Assembly: GCF_001570565.1 (NCBI RefSeq)
Contig: NZ_BBXE01000026.1
Coordinates: 1 to 64,000, forward strand
DNA length: 64,000 nucleotides
Reading direction: 5' to 3'
Source: Herbidospora yilanensis
Lineage (GTDB): Bacteria > Actinomycetota > Actinomycetes > Streptosporangiales > Streptosporangiaceae
The position numbers and the translations under genes are program-made. This document shows, piece by piece, positions 45,099 through 53,418 of the stretch. The notes under the pieces were generated by a model, which was given only the letters and a program-made list of their open reading frames with translations, searched no databases and was not told the DNA's origin. Each line of letters begins with the position of its first letter. Within the stretch, counting starts at the first letter, position 1.

Positions 45099-46211
45099 AT
45101 GCGGACGAAATGGCGGCGCCGTGTGCTGCTGGGCGCGACCGGCACGGTCGTCGTCGTGGTGCTCGCCCTGGGCGCCGCGGGCTATTACTACTCCGGTCTC
45201 GTGATCGACCCCGTCCACGCCTCCGACTACCCGATCGAGGTCACCGCCGTCGGCGACGGCCGGGTCACGCTGAAGGGCGGCGGCGACACCGACGCGCCGG
45301 GGACGTACGGCCTCACCTGGGCCGGGGGCAACGCCGTGCTAGGCGAGACGATCTCCGTCGGGGCGGGCACGGTCACCCGCAGGCTGGAGCAGGTCCGCGA
45401 CGGCGACCTGAAGCCGGGCGTGTCGGCCTACCTCGACCGCTGGATGTGGGGCGCGGGCACCCCCGAGTCGGTCGGGGTGCCCTACCGGGAGGTCGAGGTG
45501 CAGTCGCCGCTGGGCGTGTTCCCCGCCTGGCGGACCGAGGGCACGTCGGACACGTGGGTGATCGCGGTCCACGGCCGCAACGGCGGCCGCGGCGAGGCCC
45601 TGCGCATCCTGCCCACGCTCCACGACCTGGGTCATCCGGTGCTCGCGATCACCTACCGGAACGACGACGGCGCCCCCGCGAGCCCCGACGGCCGGTTCCA
45701 CCTCGGCGACACCGAGTGGGAGGACGTCCGGGCGGCCATGGACTACGCGCGCACCCAGGGCGCCGGGAAGTTCGTCCTGTACGGCTGGTCGATGGGCGGC
45801 GGCATCTCCGCGATGACGGCCAGGCGGCTGCCCGGCGCGGGCGTGACGGCGCTGATCCTCGACAGCCCGGTCCTCGACTGGCGCTCGCCGATCGCGCTGG
45901 GGGCGCGGCAGATGGGGGTGCCCGGTTTCCTCACCACGGTCGGCCAGTGGGTGATCATGGCCCGGACCGGGCTGAGCTTCGACGACCTCGACCACGTCGA
46001 GCACGCCGCCGAGTTCGGCCTGCCGATCCTGATCTTCGTCGACCACGATGACGCGACCGTGCCGGTCGACCGGGCGCAGGCCTTCGAGCGGGCCCGGCCC
46101 GACCTCACCACGCTGGTGGAGACCAAGGGCGGCGGCCACACCGGGTCGTGGAACGTCGACCCGGACGCCTACGAGCGGGCGGTCAGGGAGTTTCTCCGAT
46201 CGCCACGGTGA
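45099..46211 (+). CDS. Membrane-anchored alpha/beta hydrolase
   Basis: The 370-residue product has an N-terminal membrane anchor (about 9-30) and an extracellular alpha/beta hydrolase domain. The nucleophile elbow is 'LYGWSMGGGISAM' with Ser as the likely nucleophile; 'VDHDDATVPVD' and 'GGGHTGSWNVDP' carry the Asp and His. The family includes esterases and acyl transferases; the substrate is unknown. Its end overlaps the convergent GNAT gene by 29 bases. Confidence 0.9.
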   Translation: MRTKWRRRVLLGATGTVVVVVLALGAAGYYYSGLVIDPVHASDYPIEVTAVGDGRVTLKGGGDTDAPGTYGLTWAGGNAVLGETISVGAGTVTRRLEQVRDGDLKPGVSAYLDRWMWGAGTPESVGVPYREVEVQSPLGVFPAWRTEGTSDTWVIAVHGRNGGRGEALRILPTLHDLGHPVLAITYRNDDGAPASPDGRFHLGDTEWEDVRAAMDYARTQGAGKFVLYGWSMGGGISAMTARRLPGAGVTALILDSPVLDWRSPIALGARQMGVPGFLTTVGQWVIMARTGLSFDDLDHVEHAAEFGLPILIFVDHDDATVPVDRAQAFERARPDLTTLVETKGGGHTGSWNVDPDAYERAVREFLRSPR

Positions 46212-46908
46212 ACGAGGTCTGGGTGACGGCGAATCCGAGCCGGCTGTAGACCCGCTGGGCCGGGTTGCCGTCGCTGACGGCCAGGCCCAGCCGGTCGAGC
46301 CCGTCGGCGGCGGCCTTGAGCTGCACGTGGCGGAGCAGCCGCCCGCCGGTGCCCGGGACCGACAGGGCGGGGTGGCGGAAGACCTCGGTCACCCACGGGA
46401 CGGTCTTGAAGTCGTTCACGAACACCCCCGCGACGACCGCGCCCGCGTCGTTCACGGCCAGCGCGCTGCAGGGCATCAGCGGGCCGACGAGGGTGCCGTC
46501 GAGGAGCGGGACCAGCTCGGTCGCGATGGCCTGGTCACGGTCGCGCGGGTGGTGGTCGACGTGGCCGGGCGGGTAGGCCTCGCTCATGGCGGGATAGATG
46601 TCCTCGGGCGAGCGGTCGACGGGGGTGAACCGCACCCCCTCTGGCGGGGCGCCGGGGGCGGAGGGAAGGGCCGTGAGGTCGGCGTACATGGAGTGGGCGT
46701 GCCGGAGCCTGCGGGCGCCGCGGGCGACCAGCTCGCGGCCGAGGTCGACGTCGGTGGAGACCGCCCAGCCCTTGAGCTGCGTCAGGATCACCTCGACGGC
46801 GCCGGGGCCGATCACTTCCAGGTAGTCGGCCCACGGGCGGCCGTCGCGGACCCCTTCGACGAAGCTGATCGCCGCGACCCCGAGGTCGTTGGCCCTGATC
46901 TGTCGCAT
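46183..46908 (-). CDS. GNAT acetyltransferase
   Basis: The 241-residue product has a divergent N-terminal half and a GNAT domain in the C-terminal half: 'VAGVFVNDFKTVPWVTEVFR', the acetyl-CoA loop 'GTGGRLLRHVQLKAA', and 'NPAQRVYSRLGFAV'. Substrate unknown. TATTCT seven bases before the ATG (46916-46921) supports the chosen start and a leaderless transcript. Confidence 0.85.
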   Translation of the reverse strand: MRQIRANDLGVAAISFVEGVRDGRPWADYLEVIGPGAVEVILTQLKGWAVSTDVDLGRELVARGARRLRHAHSMYADLTALPSAPGAPPEGVRFTPVDRSPEDIYPAMSEAYPPGHVDHHPRDRDQAIATELVPLLDGTLVGPLMPCSALAVNDAGAVVAGVFVNDFKTVPWVTEVFRHPALSVPGTGGRLLRHVQLKAAADGLDRLGLAVSDGNPAQRVYSRLGFAVTQTSFTVAIGETP

Positions 46909-46915
46909 GCGGCCC

Positions 46916-46921
46916 AGAATA
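46916..46921 (-). promoter_or_regulatory. Predicted -10 element for the GNAT gene
   Basis: TATTCT on the minus strand is seven bases before the ATG. The same base pairs read CAGAAT on the plus strand, six bases before the divergent GNAT start at 46927. Confidence 0.45.
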
Positions 46922-46926
46922 GGCTC

Positions 46927-47382
46927 GTGTCCGAGATAGAGGTTCGCCCGGCGAAGCCGTCCGACTACGACGCCATCAAGGCGGTCGTCGACGACTGGTG
47001 GGGCGTGCCGGTCCAGAGTGGGCTGACGCGCCTGTTCCTCGACCACTTCCACAACACCAGCTTCGTCGTGTACGCCCACGGCCACCTCGTGGCCTTCCTC
47101 GTCGGCTTCCTCTCGCAGGGGCAGCGCGACCTCGCGTACATCCACTACGTCGGGGTCGCCCCGACGTTCCGGCGCAGCGGGGTGGGCCGCGAGCTCTACC
47201 GGCGGTTCTTCTCGCTGGTCCACTCCGTCGGCCGCACCCGGGTCGCCGCGATCACCTCGCCGCGCAACACCCGGTCGATCGCCTTTCACACCGCGATGGG
47301 ATTCCGCGTGAGCGAACCGATCGCCGACTACGATGGCCCGGGTGCGGACCGTGTCTACTTCGACCGATTGATTGACGAATGA
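46927..47382 (+). CDS. GNAT acetyltransferase
   Basis: The 151-residue product is a single GNAT domain: 'LAYIHYVGVAPTFRRSGVG' with the acetyl-CoA loop RRSGVG, then 'SPRNTRSIAFHTAMGFRV'. It resembles the RimI-like acetyltransferases that act on small molecules or protein N-termini. The start is GTG at 46927. It overlaps the next GNAT gene by four bases. Confidence 0.88.
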   Translation: MSEIEVRPAKPSDYDAIKAVVDDWWGVPVQSGLTRLFLDHFHNTSFVVYAHGHLVAFLVGFLSQGQRDLAYIHYVGVAPTFRRSGVGRELYRRFFSLVHSVGRTRVAAITSPRNTRSIAFHTAMGFRVSEPIADYDGPGADRVYFDRLIDE

Positions 47383-48179
47383 CGTTTTCGATCCACCGGC
47401 TCGGCGTCGACCGGCTCGACGACTTCCTCGCCCTCGCCGTCGACCGCGAGTGGTCGCCCGAACGGGAGAAGTGCCGTCTGCTCTACGAGATCGGCGAGAT
47501 CCACGGCATCGACGCCCCCGACGGCGACGGCCTGGCGGCCACGGTCGCGCTGGTCCGGTTCGGCACCCGCGTGACCGCGATCAGCATGATGCTGGTGGCC
47601 CGCCGCTACGAACGCCAGGGGATCGGCGGCCGGCTGATGCGCCACGCCCTCGATGTGGCCGGCACCGACACCGCGACCCTGACCGCCACCGCCTACGGCC
47701 GTCCCCTCTACGAACGCCTCGGCTTCCGCTCGACCGGCGTCTGCGACGTCTACACCGGCGTGTTCACCGGCACGGCGTCCGGACGCACCGGAGAACTGAC
47801 CGACCTCGCTGCCGTCGCCGAGCTCGACGAGGAGGTCTACGGCGCTCCCCGGGCCGAACTGTTCGCGCGGCTGCCGGGCTTCTGCGAGAGCTTCCGGGTG
47901 ACCGACGGCGGCTTCGGCGCCTCCTGGCACAACGGCCACATGACCATCCTCGGCCCCGTGGTGGCGGCGTCGGCCGCCGACGCCGGAGACCTGCTCTCCG
48001 ACCTGGCCGCCGAGGCGACCGGCCCGATCCGCGTCGAGGCGTTCCTGCCCGCCGCCGCGCGCTGGGCCCGCGACCACGGCCTCACGCCCGCCTTCAGCAC
48101 GACGATCATGGAATACGGCAAGCCGATGACCACCGACCTCTCCCGCGTCTACACGCCCGTCATGCAGGCGCTCGCATGA
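47379..48179 (+). CDS. GNAT acetyltransferase, two-domain
   Basis: The 266-residue product has a GNAT domain in residues 1 to about 130 ('MMLVARRYERQGIGGRLMRH', 'YGRPLYERLGFRS') and a second, weaker GNAT-like half. It overlaps its neighbours on both sides by four bases (ATGA), so three genes form one unit: GNAT, GNAT, mmuM. The substrate is not known. Confidence 0.86.
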   Translation: MTFSIHRLGVDRLDDFLALAVDREWSPEREKCRLLYEIGEIHGIDAPDGDGLAATVALVRFGTRVTAISMMLVARRYERQGIGGRLMRHALDVAGTDTATLTATAYGRPLYERLGFRSTGVCDVYTGVFTGTASGRTGELTDLAAVAELDEEVYGAPRAELFARLPGFCESFRVTDGGFGASWHNGHMTILGPVVAASAADAGDLLSDLAAEATGPIRVEAFLPAAARWARDHGLTPAFSTTIMEYGKPMTTDLSRVYTPVMQALA

Positions 48180-48994
48180 TCCTCGACGGCGGGCTCGCGA
48201 CCCATCTGGAGACCCTCGGCGCCGATCTGGGCGACGACCTCTGGTCGGCCCGGCTCCTGTCCGACGACCCCGGCGTGATCCGACAGGCCCACCTCGACTT
48301 CTTCGCCGCCGGGGCCGACGTCGCGACGACGGCCAGCTACCAGGCCACGATCGAGGGCTTCACCCGCCACGGCGCGTCCCCCTCCGAAGCAGCCGCGCTG
48401 ATCGTGTCGTCGGTCGAACTGGCCCGGCAGGCCCGCGACGAACACGGCGCGGGCCTGGTCGCGGCCAGCGTCGGGCCCTACGGCGCCTACCTGGCCGACG
48501 GCCAGGAATACACGGGCGACTACGGCGGCCTGACCGAAGACGACCTCTACGCGTGGCACCGCGACCGTTTCCACCTGCTGGCCGGGGCGGGCGCCGATCT
48601 GGTCGCGGCCGAGACCATCCCGTCGCTGCCCGAGGCCAGGGCGCTGCTGCGGCTGTTCCACGAGACCGGGGCCGACGGCTGGATCAGCTTCTCGTGCCGC
48701 GACGACCACACCATCAGCGACGGAACCCCGTTCGCCGAAGCCGCCGCCGCCATGGACGTGCCGGTCGGGGCCAACTGCACCAACCCGGCATACATCGCCA
48801 CCCTGATCACGCTGGGGGCCCGGGTCGTCTACCCGAACTCGGGCGAGACCTGGAACGCCCGGGAGCACACGTGGGAGGGCGTCGGGACCGACTTCCCCGT
48901 CGCCGACTGGGCCGGAGCCACGCACGTCGGCGGCTGCTGCCGCACGACGCCGAAGCAGATCACGGAGATCAGACGGCGACTCGGCTTCACGTGA
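48176..48994 (+). CDS. mmuM: Homocysteine S-methyltransferase
   Basis: MmuM methylates homocysteine from S-methylmethionine (or SAM) without cobalamin. The 272-residue barrel has the zinc ligands Cys201 in 'GANCTNP' and Cys254-Cys255 in 'GGCCRTTP'. 'MILDGGLATHLETLGADL' starts the family. The ATG overlaps the GNAT stop by four bases. With MetH encoded 6 kb away, the cell has two routes to methionine. Confidence 0.93.
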   Translation: MILDGGLATHLETLGADLGDDLWSARLLSDDPGVIRQAHLDFFAAGADVATTASYQATIEGFTRHGASPSEAAALIVSSVELARQARDEHGAGLVAASVGPYGAYLADGQEYTGDYGGLTEDDLYAWHRDRFHLLAGAGADLVAAETIPSLPEARALLRLFHETGADGWISFSCRDDHTISDGTPFAEAAAAMDVPVGANCTNPAYIATLITLGARVVYPNSGETWNAREHTWEGVGTDFPVADWAGATHVGGCCRTTPKQITEIRRRLGFT

Positions 48995-49004
48995 AACACT
49001 CGCC

Positions 49005-49331
49005 TCACCCCGCGAGCAGGGCCGCTCTGTCGGCCGCCGACAGGCCGGCCTTGTCGAGGTGGGCGAGCAGTTCGCGGTGGGCCTGCCACACCTCTGGCGA
49101 GACGCCCGGCAGGTCGTACTGATAGTCGACCTCGACCGCCGTGTCGGAGGACACGTCGAGGATGAAGTGCTTCACGCCGTTCACGGCCTCGCGGAGTTCG
49201 GTCAGGGTCTCGGCCGACACCCCCGAGCGGATCGGGGCGTCCACCGGGCGGGCGTACCAGACCTCGATGTCCCGGTCGAGTGCGCGTTCCCTGCTGACCC
49301 TGACGGTCAGCCGGTGGACGGCGGTCGTCAC
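49005..49331 (-). CDS. Small protein of unknown function
   Basis: The 108-residue product is acidic and alpha/beta, with 'VKHFILDVSSDTAVEVDYQY' in the middle. I do not recognise the family. Its GTG at 49329-49331 overlaps the stop of the gene before it by four bases, so the two are a coupled pair. Confidence 0.75.
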   Translation of the reverse strand: MTTAVHRLTVRVSRERALDRDIEVWYARPVDAPIRSGVSAETLTELREAVNGVKHFILDVSSDTAVEVDYQYDLPGVSPEVWQAHRELLAHLDKAGLSAADRAALLAG

Positions 49332-49561
49332 CGCAACCAGCCCCTTCCGAAGACGTGTTCAAGGTCGTGCTCGACGTCGTCAAGAGCCGCACGGGTGATG
49401 TTCCGTATCGGCACCATCGAGCGTCCCACGACCACCTCGGTTCCGTCGTAGAGCAAGAGTAGGCGACTCGCCGTCGTCGTTTCGCGCCATCTGACCGACA
49501 GCGCATGTAACCGGGCCAGGGTGTAGATGCGGTCGACGACTTCGCGGTAGGAGGTCACCAT
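49328..49561 (-). CDS. Small protein of unknown function
   Basis: The 77-residue product begins 'MVTSYREVVDRIYTLARLHA'. It has a compact alpha/beta pattern and no membrane segment. GGAGG precedes the ATG at 49559-49561. The family is not recognised. It is the first gene of a two-gene unit, divergent from the CopD-CtaG gene. Confidence 0.72.
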   Translation of the reverse strand: MVTSYREVVDRIYTLARLHALSVRWRETTTASRLLLLYDGTEVVVGRSMVPIRNITRAALDDVEHDLEHVFGRGWLR

Positions 49562-49686
49562 GCCTCCACTGTGCGTGGCGGAAAAGCGCAGCTCAATGCG
49601 GGCGCGGGCCGGCCGGGGCCGGGCATCGCACATTGTTACCTTTTCGTTGGCCGAACCCGATCGTGCCGGGCGGCGTATCTCCGGGC

Positions 49687-51387
49687 GTGAGGCGACCCGT
49701 GCTCGTGTGCGCGCTGGCCCTGGCCGCGGGGCTGGGTGCTCTCGTGCTCGTCCAGTCGTTCGGCGGGCCGCGTGACCTGCCCGCCATCCGGGGGCTCCCG
49801 TCACCGGGCGCCTTCACCACGTGGGGTCTGCCGATCATGCGGCTGGTCCACGACCTGTGCGCGGTCGGCACGGTCGGGTCGCTGCTGGCGGCGGTGCTGC
49901 TCGGCGAGAAGGACATCCTGGCGCGGGCGGTCCCCCGGTGGGCGCTGGCGTGGGCGGGCAGCGCGGCGGCGACCGTGCTGCTCACGCTGTCGGACTTCGT
50001 CGGCGCGCCGGTGCCCGACGCGCTGCGGTCGGGCATGCTCTCGACCTTCGTCCTGTACGTCCCGCAGGGCCTGTCGTTCCTGATCGTGTACGTCCTGGCG
50101 CTCGCGATCACGTTGCTGAGCTACGTGGCCAGGGGCCGGCCGTGGATGCTGCTCGCTCTGGCCGTGCTCGCGGTGCTGCCGCCCGCCTACGCGGGCCACT
50201 CGGCCTCGGCCGTCGACCACGACTTCGCGGTGTCGAGCCTGCTCGTCCACCTGGGCGGGGTCGTCCTGTGGGTCGGCGGGCTGTTCGGCCTGCTCGTGTT
50301 CATGCGGGAGGCGCCGGTCAGGGCGGTCGAGCGGTTCAGCGCCCTCGCGTTGTGGTGCTACGTCGCGGTCGCCCTGTCGGGCCTGCTGAACGCGTGGGTC
50401 CGGCTGGGCCGGGTGGAGCTCCTCTGGACGTCCGAGTACGGGATGCTCGTGCTCCTCAAGCTGGCCGCGATGGGCGCGCTGGGGTGGTTCGGCCGGCGCC
50501 ACCGGACCCGCACCATCGCGGCCCTCACCACGACCAAGGTCCCGTTCCTGCGGCTGGCCGCCGGGGAGATCGTGCTGATGACCGCCACGATGGGCCTGGC
50601 CGTGGCGCTCTCGCGCACCCCGCCGCCGCCCGGCGAGTCACCGGCCCACGGTGTGCTCGGCTTCTACCTGCCGATCCTGGCCCCCGGACGGTTCGTCACG
50701 GAGTGGCGGCCCGACCCGATCCTGCTGCTGGCCGTCGCGCTCGCCGGCGCGGCCTACTTCCGCTGGTCCGACCGGCGGCGTCCGGTGTTGTGGACGGCGG
50801 GCCTGGCCCTGTTCGCCTGCGCGACCGTGGGCGGCCTCGGCACCTACGCCCGCGCCATGGTGTCGGTGCAGCTCATCCAGTGGGCGATCGTGGGCGCGCT
50901 GGTCCCGGCGATGCTGGCGATGGCCTGGCGGCCGTGGCGGCCCCCGGCCTGGCTGGGCCTGGTGACCGCGACGGCGCCCGGTCTGGCCCTGTTCACCACG
51001 CCGCTGTTCGAGCTGTCGCAGTCGGTGCTGGCGGTCCGGCTGCTCGTGCTGCTGGGGCTGGCCGTGGCGGCGTACACGACCATCTGCGGTGGGGTCTGGC
51101 CGGTCCTGGCCGGGACCCAGGCGCTGGTCGCCCTCTATCTGCTGTTCGGCCCGGACCAGGGCCGGGGCTGGTATCCGCAACTCGACGACATCACCTGGCT
51201 GCCGGCCGGCGACCAGTGGCTCGGCGCCCTGGTCTACGCCGCGATCGCGGCCGTCGCCGTCGCGACGGCGCGGCTCTCACCGAAGAAGGAGGACGGTCAT
51301 GCCGCTAGTCGTGACCAGACGCTGGACACTGCCGATCCTCGCGCTGGCGGCGATCCCCGTGATCTGGTGGGCCATCGGGGGCGCTGA
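49687..51387 (+). CDS. CopD-CtaG copper uptake/cytochrome oxidase assembly fusion
   Basis: The 566-residue product has about 14 membrane helices. The first half (about 1-310) is CopD-like, with the conserved His in 'AGHSASAVDHDFAVSSLLVH'. The second half is a CtaG (caa3-type) domain ('WRPDPILLLAVALAGAAYFR', 'RAMVSVQLIQWAI'). Together they should move copper across the membrane and help load cytochrome oxidase. Part of the usual CtaG His set is not obvious here. The start is GTG at 49687. The 3' end overlaps the next gene by 89 bases. Confidence 0.88.
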   Translation: MRRPVLVCALALAAGLGALVLVQSFGGPRDLPAIRGLPSPGAFTTWGLPIMRLVHDLCAVGTVGSLLAAVLLGEKDILARAVPRWALAWAGSAAATVLLTLSDFVGAPVPDALRSGMLSTFVLYVPQGLSFLIVYVLALAITLLSYVARGRPWMLLALAVLAVLPPAYAGHSASAVDHDFAVSSLLVHLGGVVLWVGGLFGLLVFMREAPVRAVERFSALALWCYVAVALSGLLNAWVRLGRVELLWTSEYGMLVLLKLAAMGALGWFGRRHRTRTIAALTTTKVPFLRLAAGEIVLMTATMGLAVALSRTPPPPGESPAHGVLGFYLPILAPGRFVTEWRPDPILLLAVALAGAAYFRWSDRRRPVLWTAGLALFACATVGGLGTYARAMVSVQLIQWAIVGALVPAMLAMAWRPWRPPAWLGLVTATAPGLALFTTPLFELSQSVLAVRLLVLLGLAVAAYTTICGGVWPVLAGTQALVALYLLFGPDQGRGWYPQLDDITWLPAGDQWLGALVYAAIAAVAVATARLSPKKEDGHAASRDQTLDTADPRAGGDPRDLVGHRGR

Positions 51388-51712
51388 GTCCCAGGCCACC
51401 GGTCACCACGCGGTCGCGCCGGCGCACACCCTGGAGGAGATCACCGGCGTCATCGGCTGCACGCCGGAGATCCAGGGCCGGCAGCCCGACATGCGCCAGG
51501 CGATGTGCGCCGCCCCGACCTACCAGTCGGTGGTGCTGACCTTCGCGGCCGACAAGAACCAGACCGACTGGCTGAGGGGCGCCCAGGCCTACGGCGGCAC
51601 CTACCTGGTCGGCACCCGCTGGGTCGTCGTCGGCCCGGAGAAGGAGCTCACCGGGCTGGTCCCCCGCCTCGGCGGGCACGTCGAGGCGGCCGAGCACGGC
51701 GGCCACTCCTGA
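51299..51712 (+). CDS. Small exported protein overlapping CopD-CtaG
   Basis: The 137-residue product has an N-terminal hydrophobic signal or anchor (about 10-28) and an outer domain with two Cys ('VIGCTPEIQG' and 'QAMCAAPTY') that could form a disulfide or bind copper. His pairs occur at both ends ('TGHHAV', 'HGGHS'). The family is not recognised. AAGGAGGA precedes the ATG at 51299. Its position after copD-ctaG suggests copper handling. Confidence 0.78.
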   Translation: MPLVVTRRWTLPILALAAIPVIWWAIGGAESQATGHHAVAPAHTLEEITGVIGCTPEIQGRQPDMRQAMCAAPTYQSVVLTFAADKNQTDWLRGAQAYGGTYLVGTRWVVVGPEKELTGLVPRLGGHVEAAEHGGHS

Positions 51713-51787
51713 ACCTCGGCGACGGCGCCCGATGTGAAGGTTTTGTGATGGCGGCACGAAGTTCAACACCTGAGGACTTCCCACCAA

Positions 51788-51793
51788 TACGCT
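51788..51793 (+). promoter_or_regulatory. Predicted -10 element for the first secreted paralogue
   Basis: TACGCT lies seven bases before the ATG at 51801, consistent with a leaderless transcript. Confidence 0.42.
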
Positions 51794-51800
51794 GTCCGCC

Positions 51801-52481
51801 ATGAGGCGATTAATCGCATTCGCCGGGAGTGCGGCCATGGTGGGCACGGTTCTCGCCACCCCGGCCGCCGCCGCGCCCGCCGACCCCCTCCAGGCACTCG
51901 CGGCCAAACTCGAAAGCGCCCACGGGGTGCATTACGAGACGGTGCAGAGAACCGACGACGCCACCTACCGAATCTACGGCGACCTGCAGTTCGGATGGTC
52001 CCGGGTGAAGGCCAACCGCGCCATCGTGGAACGGGTCCTCGGGCCCTCGGCCACGCAGGAAGAGCGGCACGAGAACATCAGCGAGACCATCTGGGTCGGC
52101 GACGACGTCTACCACGACGACGACAACGGCGGATGGAAGCTGAAGGGCGACGTGACGGCCGCGGGGCTCGACGACCCCGCCGTGCACGCCCTGTCGGTGG
52201 CGGAAGTCGGCGCACTATTGAAATCGGCGAAGAAGAAATCCGCTGGGGGTGTCCTCGACGGGGTGTCCACGACGGTCTACGAAGGCCGCATACGCGGCAA
52301 GACCCGTGTGACGGACTGGAAGGTCTGGATCGGCGGTGACGGTCTGATTCGGCGGGTCACGAGTGACACGGCGAAAAAGGATGGAAAAGACCGGACGGTC
52401 CGCGACACCTACCTTTCGGAATGGGGCAAGCAGGTCTGGATCTACGCCCCTGACCAGCGGTTTGTCACGTCCACCGCGTAA
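51801..52481 (+). CDS. Secreted protein, tandem paralogue 1
   Basis: The 226-residue product has a signal peptide ('FAGSAAMVGTVLATPAAAAP') and a beta-rich mature part. Conserved with the next gene are 'ESAHGVHY', 'IYGDLQFGWSR', 'DGLIRRVTSD' and 'EWGKQVWIYAP'. The pattern (short helix, then many strands) resembles LolA/LppX-like lipid carriers, but this is a guess. The gene starts with the same 17 bases as its paralogue and has a TTA leucine codon at position 4. Likely leaderless. Confidence 0.82.
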   Translation: MRRLIAFAGSAAMVGTVLATPAAAAPADPLQALAAKLESAHGVHYETVQRTDDATYRIYGDLQFGWSRVKANRAIVERVLGPSATQEERHENISETIWVGDDVYHDDDNGGWKLKGDVTAAGLDDPAVHALSVAEVGALLKSAKKKSAGGVLDGVSTTVYEGRIRGKTRVTDWKVWIGGDGLIRRVTSDTAKKDGKDRTVRDTYLSEWGKQVWIYAPDQRFVTSTA

Positions 52482-52508
52482 TTGAACCAGTTTGCAATGT
52501 CCGCTTGA

Positions 52509-52535
52509 TAACCCTGTCCGGATAGGACAGGGTTA
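52509..52535 (+). terminator. Hairpin between the two secreted paralogues
   Basis: A perfect 11-bp stem (52509-52519 with 52525-52535) with a 5-base loop lies 27 bases after gene 1 and 35 bases before gene 2. No T-tract follows, so it may be a terminator, an attenuator or a protein-binding dyad. Confidence 0.55.
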
Positions 52536-52570
52536 CCGGCACATCACAACCAACGGGGTGGCACACAACA

Positions 52571-53410
52571 ATGAGGCGATTAATCGCGACCGCTGCGGCG
52601 TTCGTCATGGTGACCGCGCTGACCACGGGGGCGGCGCAGGCCAAGGCGGCAGATCCGGTGGCGGCGCTGGCCGCGCAGCTCAAGAGCGCCCACGGCGTGC
52701 ACTTCAACTCGGTCAGCAAGATCGAACCCTCCCTGGGGTTCAAGAGCCGGTCGTACGGCGACCTCCAGTTCGGCCGGTCCCGCGTGACGGCCAGCAGCGT
52801 CATCACCACCAGCTCCTTCGACCGGGAGGTGCCGAAGGAGCTCACCGAGCTCTTCGGCGACTTCTCCGAGACGGCGTCCCAGACGATCAACGTCAAGGGC
52901 GCGACGTACCTGAGCGGCGGTCTGGTCGACTACCTGGACCTGCCCGCGGGCAAGAGCTGGATCCGGTCCAAGGAGAAGGGCAACGCGTCGGGCCTGGGCG
53001 GCACGGCCATCAACGTGTTGTCGCCCAAGGAACTGCGCACGCTGCTGAAGACGACCACGTCGAAGAAGGCGGGCGGCGTCGTCGACGGGGTGGCGACCAC
53101 GCTCTACACGGGCAAGCAGAAGATCAACCTGAGCCTGCCCGACTTCCCGCTCTTCTGGACGCTCAACTGGAAACTCTGGATCGGCACCGGAGACGGCCTG
53201 ATCCGGCGCATCACCACCCATGACGTGCTGGAGACCTACGACACCAAGGGCAAGGCCCAGAAGGTCGTCCTCGGCACCGACACCCACCTGACCAACTGGG
53301 GCAAGCAGGTCTGGATCGACGCCCCGGCCGAGAAGTACGTGGTCGACCTTGAGGATGCCTTCGACAACCTCAAGCCGAACGTCATCGGCGCGATCAACCT
53401 GGGCGACTGA
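52571..53410 (+). CDS. Secreted protein, tandem paralogue 2
   Basis: The 279-residue product has a signal peptide ('TAAAFVMVTALTTGAAQA') and the same mature-domain pattern as the gene before: 'KSAHGVHF', 'YGDLQFGRSR', 'DGLIRRITTH' and 'NWGKQVWIDAP'. An insert of about 40 residues in the middle makes it longer. The first 17 bases are identical to the paralogue and include the TTA codon. GGGGTGG lies ten bases before the ATG. Function unknown. Confidence 0.82.
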   Translation: MRRLIATAAAFVMVTALTTGAAQAKAADPVAALAAQLKSAHGVHFNSVSKIEPSLGFKSRSYGDLQFGRSRVTASSVITTSSFDREVPKELTELFGDFSETASQTINVKGATYLSGGLVDYLDLPAGKSWIRSKEKGNASGLGGTAINVLSPKELRTLLKTTTSKKAGGVVDGVATTLYTGKQKINLSLPDFPLFWTLNWKLWIGTGDGLIRRITTHDVLETYDTKGKAQKVVLGTDTHLTNWGKQVWIDAPAEKYVVDLEDAFDNLKPNVIGAINLGD

Positions 53411-53418
53411 CGCCCCTC

